Shown one piece after another: positions 12,673 to 25,480 of a DNA stretch of 64,000 bases. The translations under genes and the position numbers were made by a program. The DNA is from Sympetrum striolatum. Its lineage: Eukaryota > Arthropoda > Insecta > Odonata > Libellulidae. The first letter of the stretch is position 1, and the number at the start of each line of letters is the position of its first letter. The stretch lies in assembly GCA_947579665.1 (NCBI GenBank), contig OX388350.1, positions 89,671,152 through 89,735,151 of the forward strand. Reading direction: 5' to 3'. Below the pieces are notes generated by a model. The model saw only the letters and a program-made list of their open reading frames with translations, was not told the origin of the DNA and did no database searches.

Positions 12673-15403
12673 GGCCCGTTTCACATGGACGCGGACTGTC
12701 CGCGCTCCGCTCTACGCGCGCGGGGCGCGGAGAGCGGTCGCCGCTTTTCACATGGACGCGGACGAAAACCGTCCGCGGCATTCCCCGTGTATATCTCCCG
12801 TAAGAAGGATGGCCCATGTTGCCATTTACAAATATTTACAAATCGGTAGATAATAAAATCATTTATGGTGTAAATATAAAGGATGAATACATGGTGTAAA
12901 AGGTTTTTTCATATTAGTTAAAATAACATTAATAAAAAATATTTTCTTACATTTCCGCCTGGAAACGCTATTTTCCGACATTATCTTAATAACGCTGTTG
13001 TAAATATGGCGTTGCTTTAATTGACACCAAATTTACACAGAAAGTATTCCGGAGTTAACTTTCCATAATGGTAAACATTAATTTACGGTATACCTAATCT
13101 GAATACTTTTATAACATAAAAGTACAGTTTGATCCTAAAATTTCGAATTATGCATTCCAAAAAGCGATCAGCGGCGAAGTCTCGTACCGTAAGAGATACC
13201 CCAATACATGATGCGTATGAAATTTAAAGAAATGTATGAGGTAGTTTTTGATGAAGGACGGGATACTTTGTCTTATTTCTAAAGGGAGTTATGAATTTTT
13301 TAATATGATGGTTTTTCCCGCGCGCCAGATTTCCGCTGTCTTACCCTTGATTGCGCTGGCTACGATGAGCGTATTGCAGAAGCAAATCGCTCCGCAAAGT
13401 ATAGAATTATTGTGAAAGCACTGAACATTTACTTTTTAATGTTGAAATACGTTTGCACTAAAATTTGGATATCACGAATACTTATAGAAAATTTAGTAGC
13501 ACTTACACTAATTTAATCTCTTATCCACGAAGAAGCACTGTTTGGCCTCCGATTTCCTTCAAATGTTTCCCATCTTGCTGAGTGAGCCTCAGGACCTGTT
13601 ATTTTTCTGCTGCCTTTTTGATTGTTATTTTTCGACTAATGAATTCATCTAACGCTTTTTTAAAGCTATTTTCATCGTACCTTTGATATGATTTACGACG
13701 ATTTCGTGCGGTCTGAAGTGAGAAGAAAAGTGCACCAGTTGTTTTTTCAGAAGGTTCCTCCAACTCTGAAAACAATATTAAATACTGTGAACATGGACAA
13801 TGGTTTGCCGAATTTTAAAAGAACTACTTTATATCGCTTGCTAACAGACATCGGTTTTGTATATGAATGTAAGGGCAGGTATAGCTTGTTAATTGAGAGA
13901 GTTAATGACATCATCCGTTGTCGCCATGACTTTCTGACGCAACTACAAAAATATAGAAGGGAGCAAAGAACAATTGTTTATACTGACAAGACTTGGGTAA
14001 ATGTTGGTCAAACCTTGAGTAAGGCTTGGCGTGATAAACAAATTAAAACGCCACTCGACGCTTTTCTCTCTGGGTTAAGCACTGGATTAAAGGCCCCCAC
14101 ATCTCGAGGAGGTCGTTTTGCCATCATACACGCTGGTACGGAAAATTTTCATCGAGGGGGCCTTAAATTTTTTTTTGCAAGAAAAATACCATGGACGAAC
14201 ATGACGAAGTTGACGGGGATTGTTATGAAAACAGGTTCGAAAACTGCCTTCTCGCAAACATTCCTAGGGGCTCAGTAATTGTTTTGGACAATGCATCGTA
14301 TCATTCCAGGAAATTAGAATATTTACCGACAGTCAGCTGGAAAAAAGATATTATAAAAGAGTGGCTGGCAAGTAAAAATATAAACTTTGACGCTGACAGT
14401 TTAAAAAGAGATTTACTATTTTCAGTCAATCAAATTCGGAAAGATTTTGAAAAGTTGAATGTAGATGAACCTGCGAAGTCGAAGGGATGCATTGCAATCA
14501 GCCTTATCATTGCGAGTTGAACCCGATTGAAAGAGTTTGGGCGCTGATCAAACATTATGTTGGGATGAAGAATACTTCATTCAAGAAGAAAGATGTGGAG
14601 CGGATCATTTCGGAGAGTTTCGGCAAGATCTCAGCTCAAAATTGGCAAAACCATGTAGAACATGTGATGAAAGTAGAAGAAGAAATATGGCACGCAGACA
14701 ATTTGCAAGACGACGTAGATGAATTAATTATTCGTCTCTCATCGTCGCGGTCAGCAATAGCATCGGAAGATGAGTCACAGCCAAGTACATCAGGTTTCAA
14801 TGAAGGGTTTGAATCACTTTCAGATTCTTGACTGAAAAGGTTAGAAACACATCTCCCTTCAACATATTACTCTATTACAGGATAGATAATCAGTTTTAAT
14901 TTGATTCCTATTCTGATGTTAACCGAGTAAAATACGTCCAGAAAGAGAGAGCGCCAAATTTGCTTCATATTGTTTTTCACTCCAGAATCTAATGGTTTGT
15001 CTGATAGTATTGTAATACATTTCAAACTAAAAAATCAATGAAAGAACTAACTAACTCTAAGAGCTTCCAGATATTCGTATTTTAAACATCTTACGGTAGC
15101 CAAATCGAATTCGGCGCGTTAATCCGATTGGCAGGGAGAGGAGGGTCGACGAAGCGTACGCTTGGCAACATTGTTCTACTCTGACAAATCTGCTTGGTCC
15201 GCGTCAGCCGTCCGCGTTCATGTGCAAGCACAAACCTGTCTCTGTGGCCCGTACGCGCGCGGACGATCCGCGGGGCGTAGGGGCCACGCGGATGGCTCCT
15301 CCGCGTGCGGACTGTCCGCACTCATGTGTAAGCTTCCATTAACGTCAATGGAACCTTATCCGCGCGCGTAGCGCGGACCGTCCGCGTCCATGTGAAACGG
15401 GCC
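12673..15403 (+). mobile_element. IS630/Tc1-like DNA transposon with GC-rich inverted ends
   Basis: The left end starts GGCCCGTTTCACATGGACGC and the right end is its reverse complement. Similarity runs on for about 45 bases, including a shared CGCGCGCGG. Both subterminal regions also repeat TCCGCGT.CATGTG-type words. The flanks read CTAA|GGCCC and GGGCC|TAAC, compatible with a TAA duplication or a TA with one-base offset. Inside lies a broken DDE transposase (13688-14831). The ends are strongly CpG-rich against an AT-rich surround, whereas the middle is AT-rich. Confidence 0.85.
13688..14831 (+). pseudogene. DDE transposase of the IS630/Tc1 type, two frameshifts
   Basis: Three overlapping frames (13688-14278, 14191-14520, 14487-14831) form one protein. 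The first has an N-terminal helix-turn-helix, then VYTDKTWVNVGQTLSKAW (first catalytic D). The second has VIVLDNASYHSRKLEYLP (second D). The third has PYHCELNPIERVW (catalytic E). The D to E spacing is about 80 residues, far longer than the 34-41 of mariner and Tc1. An acidic-serine tail (SSRSAIASEDESQPSTSG) ends the protein. The frame changes near 14200-14280 and near 14490-14510 disable it, but all three catalytic positions can be read. The family is widespread in insects. Confidence 0.8.
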
Positions 15404-15538
15404 TAACTGATGGTAATAGTAGGTAGTGCCATAAAATATGGCTGCAAACTACCATTAGACCGTTCAACTTAACGGATATGGGAAAGGATTTACAATGTCC
15501 CAGCACGTTTTCTTGCTTGTATTGTAATTTGTCGTATT

Positions 15539-16316
15539 TCAGAATTTTTTAATTAAGTGCCTACGAGTGTATCTGCACGTAATTGATGAAACCTCACAGA
15601 GGAGAAAAATCTCATTAAATAGAGCATTGTCCTGAAAAATGATGGGCTGATTCTTCAGAAAATGCCGCCACTGCTTTCTCAAAGCTAGTCGCAGGTTGTG
15701 TTCCAAAAATGAACAATAATAGTGCACATTGGCGGTCAGCTGTGGAGAAATGGTATGCATTAATTGCACCATCACAGTCGTACACACGAATCATCATAAC
15801 TTTCACATTGTTGGAGTTCTAACAAACTTTCAATTGTCGTGGTGACCCGCAATGATGCCATTCATTCGATTGTCGAATCAGTTGTGGCTCGTACGATTTG
15901 ACCCAGGTCTCATCCAGTGTAATGATATGGCGTAATAATGCCTCTCCTTCGTGCTCATGGCACTCGAGATGGTTACGAGAAGTGTCGTATCGTAGCCATT
16001 TCTGCATTTCCATCATATCATGTGGAACCCATGGTGATGCAATTTTTCTCACTCCCAGGCAGATCACATTCATATGTGCTAGTCCTGTCTCTTGGGCAAA
16101 CTTACGAGTCGTATGGCACCTATCACTGTCCAGTAACACAGCAATAGCATACACTTCTACTCTGACACTAGGAGGACGTGGCTGATGCATGTCTGCCACA
16201 TTTTGGAGTCCCTCCTTGAAGGCTTTGACCCACCTTGTAACTGTTCTGCAAGACAACGTACGACCTCTGGCACATTCAATCTTTATCCAACCTCGTTGTT
16301 CCTCTTCAGTCTGCAA
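15539..16316 (-). mobile_element. Broken mariner transposase
   Basis: Minus-strand frame 16316-15819 carries a C-terminal part of the helix-turn-helix, then ITLDETWVKSYEPQLIRQSNEW, the first catalytic Asp block of mariner. After a frame change come VMMIRVYDCDGAIN and NYYCSFLEHNLR-type blocks, then IIFQDNA (second Asp). The third Asp region is lost. At least two frameshifts. No inverted ends found. Confidence 0.8.
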
Positions 16317-16624
16317 ACATGATGTGGGAAGGGAGAGTCCATTCGCTCAGAGATAATGTAGGTATGGCTCTAGCATGTGGTATAAGCTAAATCATTTGGA
16401 TTTGTTGCATGGCGTCTCTACAGCAGTGTTGCCACTATTAAAGTTCCAACCCTCATATAATGATAACGTAACCATAGCTTATTTTTCAAAGTTGATTTTC
16501 AACAAAGCTGTCACATATAAACAGTCTTCGCCTGATGCTCGTAGGAGGCTGACATGCCAACCGGTCGCTCCAAAATACTTTCTCTTTAATTTTCATCCCC
16601 TACGGTAGCAAAGTTTTGACCGCA

Positions 16625-17359
16625 ATGTCCCCCCCCGTTGCCCGCAAGAAGGATTCACAGCCCACGGAGTCCGAAAATGCCAATTTCAACTTTACTCTGG
16701 AGAAGGTGGAAGAGAGTCTCGCCTTGTTTAGAAGCGAGTTGGATGCGGCAAAAAGCCAGTCGCCTGGGTCCTCCTCTATCACGTCGATCGAGGAAAGATT
16801 CACGGCGTTCGAAAGGAAAATCCTGAGCGACGTGCAAAGTCTCAGGAGTCGGCTCGAGAAAACAGAGGAAAAAGTGGACGCCTTGGAGCAATATTCAAGG
16901 AGGAATTGCCTGCTCATCCATGGCATTCCTGAAGCCACTCAGGATGACTGCCTGCAACATGCAGTCTCCCTCTTCGGCGACAAGCTGAAGATCGCCGTCG
17001 ACCGACAATTTTTAGATAGGGCGCATCGCGTTGGACCCCGCAGAACTCCATCCAAAGAGAGACCACGGCCAATGATTGTTAAATTTGTGTCATACCAGGT
17101 TCGCCACAAGGTGTGGATGGCAAAAAAAGAATTAAAAGGCTTCAGTATTCTCATCACCGAGTCTTTAACGGCCGCAAGGAACTCGGTTCTGCAGGCGGCC
17201 AGAGACCTGGTGGGTCTGCGCAATGTCTGGACACAGGATGGGATTGTAGTTTTCCTGCATCCAAACGGGGGAAGGGCTCACATAACGAGCCTTAAAGATC
17301 TTGACGCCGTTCGGAGTGAATTTACTCCTACCATCTCAACTAGGAGCCGACGGCATTGA
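16625..17359 (+). CDS. LINE ORF1 protein (coiled coil plus RRM-like)
   Basis: A 244-residue RNA-binding ORF1p. It has a low-complexity N-terminus, a heptad coiled coil at about residues 25-95 (LEKVEESLALFRSELDA..., SRLEKTEEKVDALEQYSRR), then an RRM-like core (NCLLIHGIPEA, FLDRAHRVGP, RPRPMIVKFVSYQVRHKVW). A C-terminal domain (ILITESLTAARNSVLQAARD) follows. This is the L1-ORF1/Transposase_22 layout also seen in several non-L1 LINEs. The ATG at 16625 is chosen because the frame upstream offers only a TTG. Intact. Confidence 0.85.
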   Translation: MSPPVARKKDSQPTESENANFNFTLEKVEESLALFRSELDAAKSQSPGSSSITSIEERFTAFERKILSDVQSLRSRLEKTEEKVDALEQYSRRNCLLIHGIPEATQDDCLQHAVSLFGDKLKIAVDRQFLDRAHRVGPRRTPSKERPRPMIVKFVSYQVRHKVWMAKKELKGFSILITESLTAARNSVLQAARDLVGLRNVWTQDGIVVFLHPNGGRAHITSLKDLDAVRSEFTPTISTRSRRH

Positions 17360-17999
17360 TAGGTAAGCGGAAGGCGTAAGTTGACGAGAGAAATAATTCT
17401 CATATATTACTAGACAGAGGAATTTATCCCAACACATCTTCGTTTCGAAAGCTATTTTGTGCATCCCACTTCGATTTTCACCCGGATATAAGACTTCGCA
17501 GAGGAGAGTTACTTTTTGCCGCTGAACTTCAGAGATCTTCTTCTTTCACGCCCCTTGTCAGTTTTCCCCACATCTTACTGTGCCGCATTCATTAGTTATC
17601 TTATACTGTAGTGTATAGTCTTTAAATAAGTGCTTAATTTTTCCCTCAGTGTTCCCTATTCTCAGTGCAGGTTTAGTTATTTCCCTCCCTATTCCCTTTC
17701 TTGGTGTCCATTAGTGTGGTGAAAGTAAAAGTGAATTTTTAGTGAGGATCTATCATTGCGTAAGTGAGTGTGTGTATCATCGTTTTCATAACTATTGACA
17801 CCCCATAACAATAGTGTTTCCTTGTCATATTTCCGATCGGTAGAAATAAGAACCCTGTGAAAATTGACTGAATAAACTTTAAAGTGGACTTAAACACAAA
17901 TATAAGGTCAAATTATATTATCCGAATCGTACTAACATCATAGCAGTTAACTCTTCACCTTTTAGACCTCACTTTAGTCCTTCTCATTTTCTTTGAGCG

Positions 18000-20227
18000 A
18001 TGCATTCCAATAACTATTCGCTGTACCCATATGCTTCTATTTTCGTCCCTTCTCTCCCTAGGAGGTCATCCGTTGCTATACCCTTTTCTGTATCTTTCAC
18101 TGATTTCCCATCTACATCCACACGGGTAGGCAGTGACGCACTCTCGACCATTCCCCTACACCTTGGGAGGTCTATTCTCAATCCTGAAGCCCCCGAATTC
18201 GAACCCTCGTTAGGCTCAAAAAATGACAAAGATAATACTTCTCACTCAGCTAAGGCATTGTTAGGATTAAAAGCGAAATTTTCATTCACTGGGTTTTCTT
18301 CTCTCTCCTCTAACACTCGAGATCTCTTGACAAAGAAGTTTAATGCATTTCGGCGAACATTTCAATTCATTTATCTGAATGCCACGCGATCGCAGTTTCT
18401 GAAACGTGGTTAAACCAGTCGATTCAATCTTCCATTGTAAATATTCCCGGTTATAACCTATATCGCTATGACCGTATTGGCAAAAGAGGAGGAGGAGTTG
18501 GAATCTTTGTCCGAAGCAATCTTCAATGTAAAATTATATCAAACAGCAGTCCCAATTATTGTAGAAGACCTGAATTTTTATTCGTAGAAGTTGTCATTGA
18601 GCATAAGAAAATACTTTTAGGAGTTATATATAGACCACCGAAAATTGGTAATCGAAACGATATCGATGAGGAATTGTCAAATCTTCGCCATAAATACGAG
18701 CACATATTAATCGCGGGAGACTTTAACGCTAATTTCAACACAGATAATCACGACTCAAAATTCTTTCGAAACTCCTTCGAAGCGCTTAATCTAACTATAT
18801 TACCATTCCTGTCTACATATAATACAGCAACATCCTCCAATTGGATTGACCTCATCGTTGCGAGTAACCCAGAAAAAGTTAAAATGTATGGTCAACTGCC
18901 TGCTCCCGGAATTTCTCATCATGACTTCCTATTTCTAGCTTATTCACTTAAAGTACCCAAATATAAACAGAAGTTCATCCAACACCGTAACTTGAAGAAT
19001 ATAAACTGTGATAAATTTTTAGAAGACGCGATAAAACTACCATGGCATGAGATAGAATACCTCAATGATACGGATGCAAAGGTCAATACTCTAAATAAAT
19101 TATTTCTTAATTTACTAAATGCTTATGCGCCCATTAAAACAGTCAGAGTTTCCAAGCCAACTGCTCCCTGGCTTACTAATGAAATTAAAGAAATGATGAG
19201 GAAACGTGATTCAGCTTTCCGTAAATTTAAATCGACTAAAAATCCGCTAAATTTTAACTATTACAAAAATCTTAGAAACAGGACAAAGCAATTGATTAGA
19301 AATTCTAAAATCAAATTCCCCTATTCTATTTCAATAGGCAATTATACATCTTCCTCAATATGGAAAGACTTGCGCAGCCTCGGGATCGGTAAATCCAAAG
19401 AATCCCCTCCACTCAGCAATTGTTCTCTCGATACGCTTAACGAAAAGTTTTCCCATCCTCCAACAAACATCGATACTGAAATTAAACGCCGAGTATTAGA
19501 TAATTTGAAACGAAAGACAAATATATCCATTAATAAACCTCAGTTCTTCTTCAAGCCGGTATCGCAATACGAAGTATATCAAGCCATCAGAACTATCAAG
19601 TCTAAAGCGCAAGGAGCGGACGAAATTTCAATCACTTCCATTAATAAAATTTGCTCTCTAATTCTACCAACATTAACCAATATCTTCAATCATTCACTCC
19701 TTCAAGGAAAGTTCCCTAAATCATGGAAGTGCGCACTAGTTCGATCGATACCTAAACATTCCAAATTAAACAAAATCGATTACCGTCCAATCAGCTTCCT
19801 TCCTGTATTAAGCAAAGTCTTAGAGAAACTAGTACATGGCCAGGTAACCGAATTTCTTAGGCAAAATTCAATTCTTAACACCTTTCAATCGGGCTTCCGC
19901 AAAGGTCACAGTACCTCTACGGCTTTAGTGAAAGTCACTGATGATATTAGAAGATCCAAGGACAATACAAAATTAACTTCTCTAATTCTTCTTGATTTTA
20001 GTAAAGCCTTTGACTCTATTGATGTGGATATTATGATCGCAAAACTGCGTGATATTGGCTTCTCTACATTATCTACCGACTGGTTTTCATCCTACCTTTA
20101 CGAGCGACAACAAAAAGTTATATCTCAAGATTCCTCTTCCTCATGGTTACAGATTGATCGTGGTCTACCTCAAGGTTCTATACTAGGTCCTTTGCTATTC
20201 TCTCTTTATAGCTCTCTATATACCTAA
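18000..20227 (+). pseudogene. LINE ORF2: endonuclease and truncated reverse transcriptase
   Basis: An N-terminal frame (18000-18413) breaks near 18360-18400 into the frame that runs to 20227. The endonuclease shows AIAVSETWLN, RIGKRGGGVGIFVR, LGVIYRPPK, HILIAGDFNANF and ISHHDFLF (EEP nuclease motifs with catalytic Glu, Asp, Asn and His). The reverse transcriptase shows YRPISFLPVLSKVLEKLV, FQSGFRKGHSTSTAL, LLDFSKAFDSID (catalytic Asp) and GLPQGSILGPLLFSLY. It ends five residues later, without the YADD motif, thumb or C-terminal region, so it cannot encode an active polymerase. Confidence 0.88.
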
Positions 20228-20869
20228 TAATTCTCATCTGTTTCTTTTTTTCTCTCTATTTTTTTTCTTCCTTAGAGTTACCTAAATATCTATGTTATAT
20301 AAAATGTTGACTAGTACATACATACTGTGTGCATTATTTTGATACTGTTTTTTTATAATAATATTCTTTTATTTTATTTTTTTTTCTCTGATAATGTACG
20401 TTTTTTTTCTATTTTGTTTTTTTATGTTACTTTGTATATTGCTATCTCTTTTTAAATGTGAACTGATTTATGTATCGCATATAAGTACTTATTGGTAGTG
20501 TATTTATTTATTTTTGAATGTTTTTCTCTTTTCTTATCTTTCTGCTATTACTATTGGTAGGTTTGCGCAGGTTTTTCACTCCCCCCTTCCTTGTGGGTGT
20601 TTTCCTGCAGTGGATTTTTTTTTCCTAAGAATCTCTTAGGTTTTTTACCTCCACAATTCTTCTAATTTTTTCTATTTCTTATTTTATACTTAATGACGAT
20701 GGGTTAGATGGAAGAAGAGACTTTTAAGTCTCAATCTCGCCCAAATAAAGACGATTTATTATTATTATTATTATTATTATATAAACGGCTAACGGTAATT
20801 CCTTATTCTTAACTCGAGATCTATCCACCAAATCACTGCTGACACTTCTCCTAGTCAGTTAGTACCTTC

Positions 20870-21235
20870 TCTAGTCTGGAAGCACTGGAAGAGATAATGA
20901 AGGGATAGGTGCTGTGTACATCATTCTCATATTTACAAGAGTACAAAAGAATCTGTTATGCTGCACGAAAAGACAGATGAGTGCAAGATATAGATGGGCT
21001 GACCATTTGGCAAAAAGAAACAACAACCGTTAGACATGAGCAGTTTACAACTAGAGATGTGAATAGACCAGGAAGAAGACTTAGGAGACCAGGAAGAAGA
21101 CAAGTGGAATAAAGATATCATCAAGTACTTAGGTGTAAGTAGACAACAAGAAGCTCAGGACAGAGAAAATAGGAAAGTTCTGGGAGAGGTCTACATCCGA
21201 CTTTGGATAGAAAATGGCTGATGTTGATATGTGTA
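20870..21235 (+). mobile_element. LINE 3' end fragment
   Basis: Plus-strand reading gives RYRWADHLAKRNNN, then KKTSGIKISS and REVYIRLWIENG-like text with stops. This matches the RW.DDL.R......W...A.DR..W..L..AY tail of arthropod LINE pol proteins. Degenerate and 5' truncated. Confidence 0.55.
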
Positions 21236-23429
21236 ATGGTGTGGAAATAAAAAGTGTTATTTTAGATATTTTATAAATATTTATTTTCAATCACAAAACA
21301 CAAAATTTTGGTCCTTAAAAATTTCTTTCTAGCTAAACTTTTTTAAACAGATCAACTATTCTATAACACATTTCACACATTTTAAATACAGAGTTTATTT
21401 AGACATTTAGCTGTTGTAAACAAAGGTAGGATACACTAGGTATTCCTTTGATCAGTTAAAATGTTGCAAAAAAAAATATAGGCCTTTAATTTTCAGCTGA
21501 ATTCCATTTCATTGTCTTACAGAGGAACACAATTCCTTAATCATAAATATCAAAGTTACATGATTTATCAAGTATGAAAATATATACCTATTTGAGCATT
21601 TACTATTTTAATAGACTCCATACTATACATATTTTACACATTCAGCCTGAGAAAAGACAACTGTACTAACATTTGGCTGCAGATACACAATGTGAAAGAA
21701 ATTTTATAATTTACATGTATTATTATTATACTTTTCTAAATTTCTCAACAGATAGTTAGATTCAACTATCAAAGCTTCAACACTAGGTATGGTTTTTGCA
21801 GAACACAAAGTATATTTTGGAAAGAGTTACGAGTCATTATTACGAGGAATCAAGTTGTTGGTGATTACAAAATGCAGCAAATACCGTGGAAGTTATTTAA
21901 ATAAATATTATCAAAGTTTTATAAATAATTATAGAAACCTGTGAAGTTATTAATAGCTTATATTAATGATTTCTTTCGAGGTAAAGACTTCAAACGAAAG
22001 GTAATATTTCACGTCAGCATTAAAACAATTTTAGCATGTATTCATGAAACACAAATTCCTCAATAACACTGACCCAAGTTACTGTCCCACTTACATTGTT
22101 TTTATATGGTTTTAAATGTTTAACACAGATTACACTTCATAAGAATTTGGAACATAAATCATAGTTCTGCAATAAGAGTAAAGTGCAAACTATCAATTTC
22201 TGCTGCAATTATGTACAATTCCATTCAGGTTTATTCATTGATTGATTGATACATTTTTCCTGGGGAGCAATCTAATTGATTCAAAAAGAAATTAATTCTT
22301 TTTGAAGTGGATTCTATAAGGCGTTTAGTCGTAGGTCAGGGGTGCAGGCACACATTCTGACGTTGAAAGCAAATTGCAGTTGTCCCACGACAATTATCTC
22401 GATTATTTTGTTTTCTTTCTCATATAGCTTAAAATTCCAAAATTAAGTATTCATTAACAATTTTGTTGTTATGAAATAATATGAATGTTATGGATAAATG
22501 AAGTTAAAGAATATTTTTCAGTTAAAAATTATGAGAAATATCTGGAGTAACCCAAAGGTGTAGAATTAATGTTTTCTCTTGAAGCACTTCATCGCAACAT
22601 TGAACATAATCATATTTTTTTGACTTGTTTCAAGAAAATCTATTTAAAATGTACATGGAACTTGTATCCCTCACTTCAACAAAACATTTATCAAAATCAT
22701 CAGCCAAAATTAAACTTACTATCTATATGTAGCAGAAAAATACTCTCAAATAAGTCTTCAATAGCTAATAAAATTGAATGTTACATTTTTATTTGTATAT
22801 AGGAAAATATACTGGGTTCATATTAATGATGCTTTACTTTATTTTATGACTATTTCATTTTTTGGGTCATATTGAAATTCCCAATTCAGTCAGCCATTTA
22901 GTAAGATGCTCAGCAGTAGATCAGACAATAAATACTCAGACAAACATATGCATTTCCCTCTCATCCTCAAGTCACTTAAGTATTTTGATGATATGAATTT
23001 TTATGAAAACTTTTTCCAATAGAAATACATATTAAGTAACCAAATCATAAATTCAAAAAAGTTTGTGCAATGATTGTCTTGTTAAAATTGTGGTCCATTA
23101 TCAATTATTTTGATGATGGGCTATTCTAGCTATCATAGATTTGCTTAGATGATTAATTATATTTTATCTTCTTCAATGATATTTCAAATGCTTTCTCTCA
23201 CAACACATTTCAAATCCTTTGAGCTGCTTGTAATAAAAAAATCATTACTGCAGCTGTTATATAAAGTAAGAAATTGAATTCATAAATGATAGAGAATCAG
23301 GTACGCCCATCAGACCTGTTGTGTCTTGCTGCAAAACTATTTTGCTGGATTAGAAATTTGTCTGGTTTTACACCCAAGTACTCCATAAAAAATTTCCTTT
23401 GCATTAATAGAAAAAATCAAATTACTCAA
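21236..23429. other. AT-rich intergenic DNA, nothing recognised
   Basis: Only short chance frames. No repeats with clear ends. Confidence 0.5.
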
Positions 23430-24840
23430 CGTGCCACAAAATGCAATTCTAGTGTTGTTTGATGTCAAAAACCTCTTCACTAGCGTTCTGTGTGATGAAG
23501 CCATTGATATCGCTACAAACTTGCTTAAAAGTTCTTGTTTATATCCTTCATGGTGTGCTGATGTTTCCAGTTTGTTAAGAGCGTGCCTTCATCAAAACTA
23601 TATGATGGCGAGTATTATAAACTAAGCAGTGGTTTATTAGCCATGGACTCCCCTCTTGGCCAATATTTTTGTGGACAATTTCCAAAAGCAACTCTTCGGC
23701 TCAAAGTTGAAGTTGTTAAAGCATATTTTTTATTGGTAAAGGTATGTAGATGACATCATTCGTGTATGGACGGGTACTCAATGCACCTTGGTGCTCTTTT
23801 ATGTATACATACCCTATTCACTTTGGAAAAAGAAATTAATACCTGTCTCCCCTTTTTGGATTTAAAGATTACCTTATGTAATGGTCACCATGAGTTTTAT
23901 ATTTACAGAAACCCTTTCTATTGCATCATAAACTGTGATTTGTTGCACCCCCTCTCCTGATGGCATATCATAGCATAGTCTACCAACTATTACTTGTATC
24001 GCTCTCTGACGAGAATCACAGTAAAGAAGTGGATATCTCAAAACATTATGCAATTGCTAATGCACAGTCCCAGAATCATCAACCAAATTATAGGTAACAA
24101 GATGAGAAAAATAACTTTCAATCGCATTTACCGCATGATAAAACCTGCTGAAGATAAGAAGTGGTGCTCCCTTAAATTCTTGGGTAAGAAATCCTACTCT
24201 GTTAGTAGTAGTTTTCCTGAATGTTTAAAGTGCTCTTTCAAGTCCAATCCTAAACTCAAGAATTTCTTAGTAGCATGTAGAGATATAGTTGATATTTGTA
24301 ACTGAAGTGGTATATATAGACATGAATGTGATGCTTTTTACATTGGCCAGGCCAGGCATGGATTTCTGGATTGACAGAACACAAATGCTCTTTCGTGAAC
24401 AATAATCCTTCTGCTTCCCATTTCAGCCAATACATATTGGAAATGGGACAATCCAGTGTCTTTGAAATGACTGTGATTCACCTCTGTGAAAAAAGTGCAA
24501 AATTAGACGTCTTGGTAACATTGGAGATAATTCTATTTTGAACAATGTTCAAGAATTTCTGTTTCCCTACCCTTCCCCCATTTTGCAAACCATCATTGAC
24601 CCACCCCTTCCTGCATTCCTCTCCTTTCGTCCCATACTTTGTCTCGTGCTAAATGTTGCATTCCTCTTCCCCTACTCTCATTACTGTTAATTTTTCGTTT
24701 GTCATTTCATTGGTTCTTGTTGGATATATATTTTGCTGTACTTCCTCTTTGTGTCACCAGATGATGTAACCACACTAGGAAACCATGGTCGATCTTTATA
24801 ATACTTTGTGGTTTATTAAACGATTTCCTATGGAATTCTT
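23430..24840 (+). mobile_element. Degenerate Penelope-like element
   Basis: In order on the plus strand: ILVLFDVKNLFTSV (reverse transcriptase motif with catalytic Asp), MDSPLGQ (motif with PLG), RYVDDI-like text near 23745, LPFLDLKITLCNGHHEFYIYRNP (LDL block before the YRKPT-type motif), and a 103-residue frame at 23994-24305. These lead to CDAFYIGQARHGF (GIY-YIG endonuclease) near 24330 and a CACCAGATGATG...GGAAACCATGGTCG 3' stretch near 24757-24792. Order and motifs fit Penelope. Many stops and frameshifts, so inactive. Confidence 0.7.
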
Positions 24841-25480
24841 ATTGATCTCAGTTTGTGAAACTGATACCATCATCATCATTATCTGGTTTTCATCACTATG
24901 ACCTCTGCAGCTAACCTATTTATTGACCAAATTTTTCTGAGGTATAACAAACAATAATATGGATACTGGAGAGAAAAGAGTGAAAAACCTCTATTGTAAA
25001 ATAATATTATGCATATTCAAAGGAAAGTACATACAAATACTGGATCCAAAATGGCTATAAAATCAGGATAAAAGCAAATAAAATTCCAAGAAGTGTTTGA
25101 AAATGAATGTATGCTTTTAATAAAATTATATTATGATAGTAATAAGTGAATAATAATTAATTCTCTTCTGAATCATCAACGTGTAAAATAAGAAGACTGT
25201 AATTACGACACACTTCACCATATTTTTTTATAAATCAAATTCCAATAACCAAGTAACAGATAAATGACTATAAATTCTCTGAATAACGTGGAAACGTCTT
25301 GTCCATAAATCTAATGACAAAGAGTTAATGTTGGAGAATATGGTGCTGTTCTCTTCATTGATATGAGAAAAAAGATTAGTGCTAGGAGTTCATACATAAA
25401 TGAAACATTTATAATCTATGTATCATGACTAACTTCAGAGATACTATCCAAACAATGTAATTATCACGTTTTTCTGAATA

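Larger units (their letters stand above)
16590..20780 (+). mobile_element. Two-ORF LINE with (ATT)n tail, truncated reverse transcriptase
   Basis: A LINE of the CR1/L2/Jockey assemblage: ORF1 at 16625-17359, a spacer, a degenerate ORF2 (18000-20227), a pyrimidine-rich 3' UTR and a tail of ATT repeats at about 20758-20780, preceded by CCCAAATAAAGACGATTT. Both ORFs look recent compared with the other LINEs here. ORF2 stops directly after the LPQGSILGPLLFSLY motif. Confidence 0.88.
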
